Below, one piece after another: positions 5,807-6,873 of a DNA stretch of 6,873 bases. Made by a program: the position numbers and the translations under genes. The stretch's first letter is position 1; the number at the start of each line of letters is the position of its first letter. The stretch covers positions 1-6,873 of the forward strand of contig JBKPMF010000210.1 of the NCBI GenBank assembly GCA_046732015.1, given 5' to 3'. The stretch is from JAOUEA01 sp046732015. GTDB lineage: Bacteria > Actinomycetota > UBA4738 > HRBIN12. The notes under the pieces were generated by a model. That model saw nothing but the letters and a program-made list of their open reading frames with translations, searched no databases and was not told the DNA's origin.

Positions 5807-6873
5807 TGGCGGACGACAAGCGCGACGGCGACGATCTGTTCGAAGACCTGGACAAGTTCTTCGCGCCCATCAAGGACGTCGATTGGGACGAGCCGGCCTC
5901 GGCCGGTGCCCGCGAGACGCCCAGCGAGGAGCACGTGGCGGTCCGGACGCCGGACCCCGCTCCGCTCGCGACCGGGTCGCGAACCCCGGAGCCCTCCGAG
6001 GACGACCCGACCGTGTTCGACGAGCCGGCTTCCGTGTCGTCCCCGGCCGAGGACGACGATGACGACGAGGAGTGGTACGACACCACCGTCCTCGACACGA
6101 TCGAAGGCATCGGCGCCGATGAGCCCGACGACGCGCCGCAGCTCGACACCACGACCGAGGTCGTGGGTCTCGACGACCTCCAGGTCAGCGACGCGCCCAT
6201 CGGCGAGAGCGCCGTGGACCAAGGAGGCCTGTTCGCCTCCGATGACCCCGCGGACGCGGAGCCGGGCGACGGGTGGTCGCTCGTCGAGGACGACGAGCAG
6301 CCGGACGTCTCCGGCATCATCGGCACCGATACCCAGCCCATGTCCACGATCGAGGAGGAGGTCGTCGTGACCGCCGCGCCGTCGGACGAGGAACTCGAAG
6401 CTGCCGCCGACCATTTCGCTCCCACCGCGGACGAGCCCGCGTCGGCCCTTCCCGCAGAGGAGGTCATCGTCGGTGGGGTGGTCGGGTTCGAAGACGACGA
6501 TGGTCCCGAGTCCTACGCAGGGCCTGCGGTCGGTGGCGACCTCTTGGGTGAACTCGGAGCCGACGAGGTCGAGCAGGACATCCTGTCGGACCTCCAGCCC
6601 GAAGACGAACCCCAGACCGTGATGGTAGGTGCCGGCGGCGAAGGGCTGGGCGGCCCCAGCTGGCAGGAACCCACCTCCGTCGAAGTGGGCGCCGATGCCG
6701 AGCGCCGGAGTCCGGGAGGTGATCGCGACGTCCCCGCCGCGTTCATGACCGGCGCGATCCTGGCCGCGGTCGCGTTGGTGTCCTTGCTGATCGGCAAGGG
6801 TGTGTTCGGCGTCATCGCCGGCGCGGTGGTGCTACTGGCCCAGGGCGAGCTGTACGGCGTCATGGTGAAGCAC
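5806..6873 (+). CDS. cdsA: Probable phosphatidate cytidylyltransferase with long acidic N-terminal extension (partial, 3' end outside window)
   Basis: The frame stays open for 356 codons to the window edge. Residues 308-356 (DVPAAFMTGAIL..., then GVFGVIAGAVVLLAQGELYGVMVKH) look like the first two membrane helices of actinobacterial CdsA, which makes CDP-diacylglycerol from phosphatidate and CTP at the membrane. The position right after frr is the usual place for cdsA. The catalytic C-terminal signature lies outside the window, so the identity rests on the N-terminal helices and gene order. Before the helices are about 305 residues of acidic, probably disordered sequence. Roughly 89 of the first 310 residues are Asp or Glu by hand count, and there is no Lys or Arg from 60 to 299. 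Residues 11-30 (LFEDLDKFFAPIKDVDWDEP) form the only conspicuous hydrophobic/aromatic patch near the start. The GTG start at 5806 is supported by GGAGG four bases upstream and by overlap with the frr stop. CdsA usually has no such extension. Confidence 0.75.
   Translation, partial: MADDKRDGDDLFEDLDKFFAPIKDVDWDEPASAGARETPSEEHVAVRTPDPAPLATGSRTPEPSEDDPTVFDEPASVSSPAEDDDDDEEWYDTTVLDTIEGIGADEPDDAPQLDTTTEVVGLDDLQVSDAPIGESAVDQGGLFASDDPADAEPGDGWSLVEDDEQPDVSGIIGTDTQPMSTIEEEVVVTAAPSDEELEAAADHFAPTADEPASALPAEEVIVGGVVGFEDDDGPESYAGPAVGGDLLGELGADEVEQDILSDLQPEDEPQTVMVGAGGEGLGGPSWQEPTSVEVGADAERRSPGGDRDVPAAFMTGAILAAVALVSLLIGKGVFGVIAGAVVLLAQGELYGVMVKH
6715..6724 (+). other. Internal Shine-Dalgarno-like sequence in cdsA (GGAGGTGATC)
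   Basis: Ten bases match the complement of the typical bacterial 16S rRNA 3' end, a longer match than at any gene start in this window. The site encodes residues just before the first membrane helix. No ATG, GTG or TTG lies in frame at 5-12 bases; the first in-frame ATG (6745) is about 25 bases beyond the GGAGG core and inside the helix. It could slow ribosomes at the extension/membrane junction, or be the remnant of an older start region. Confidence 0.45.

Noticed and set aside
5793..6467. Minus-strand Ser-rich open frames across the acidic extension
   Set aside because: They are the complement of GAC/GAG/GCC-rich codons and show no recognisable domain, while the plus frame continues into the CdsA-like membrane helices from a well-placed start.

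Overview
The window looks like chromosomal DNA of a high-G+C actinobacterium, most likely outside the classical Streptomyces/Mycobacterium group. An Acidimicrobiia-like lineage is my best guess. The evidence is strong G/C preference at third codon positions, the gene order rpsB-tsf-pyrH-frr-cdsA, an upstream reading frame whose end resembles an M23 peptidase, an actinobacterial-style UMP kinase, and a short (202-residue) EF-Ts instead of the roughly 270-residue form of Streptomyces and Mycobacterium. All genes are on the + strand. I see no tRNA, rRNA, CRISPR array, insertion sequence or prophage signature.

Layout. Positions 1-80 are the last codons of an upstream gene. Positions 135-2683 hold two overlapping genes of unknown cellular role. 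The first encodes an exported PQQ-type beta-propeller protein anchored by a C-terminal membrane helix and ending in a very acidic tail. The second encodes a polytopic membrane protein with a very basic N-terminus. A promoter-like TAGAAT lies just before the first gene, which has no visible ribosome binding site and appears to start with TTG. A GC-rich hairpin at the end of the second gene may separate this pair from the next operon.

Positions 2684-2847 form a leader with an extended -10 promoter candidate and three small stem-loops. It precedes the translation and lipid operon: rpsB (ribosomal protein S2, with a long Ala/Pro/acidic C-terminal extension), tsf (EF-Ts), pyrH (UMP kinase), frr (ribosome recycling factor), and a gene that runs off the window and is probably cdsA (phosphatidate cytidylyltransferase). 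The operon joins ribosome assembly, elongation and recycling with pyrimidine nucleotide supply and CDP-diacylglycerol synthesis. CTP, made downstream of UMP kinase, is the co-substrate of CdsA.

The most unusual parts are the roughly 305-residue acidic N-terminal extension of the putative CdsA, which has no Lys or Arg over about 240 residues, and a near-perfect Shine-Dalgarno sequence inside that gene at the junction with its membrane domain. The propeller/membrane protein pair, with its charge-complementary tails, is also notable. Most of the window is otherwise conserved housekeeping sequence, and I do not see a defence or mobile system.
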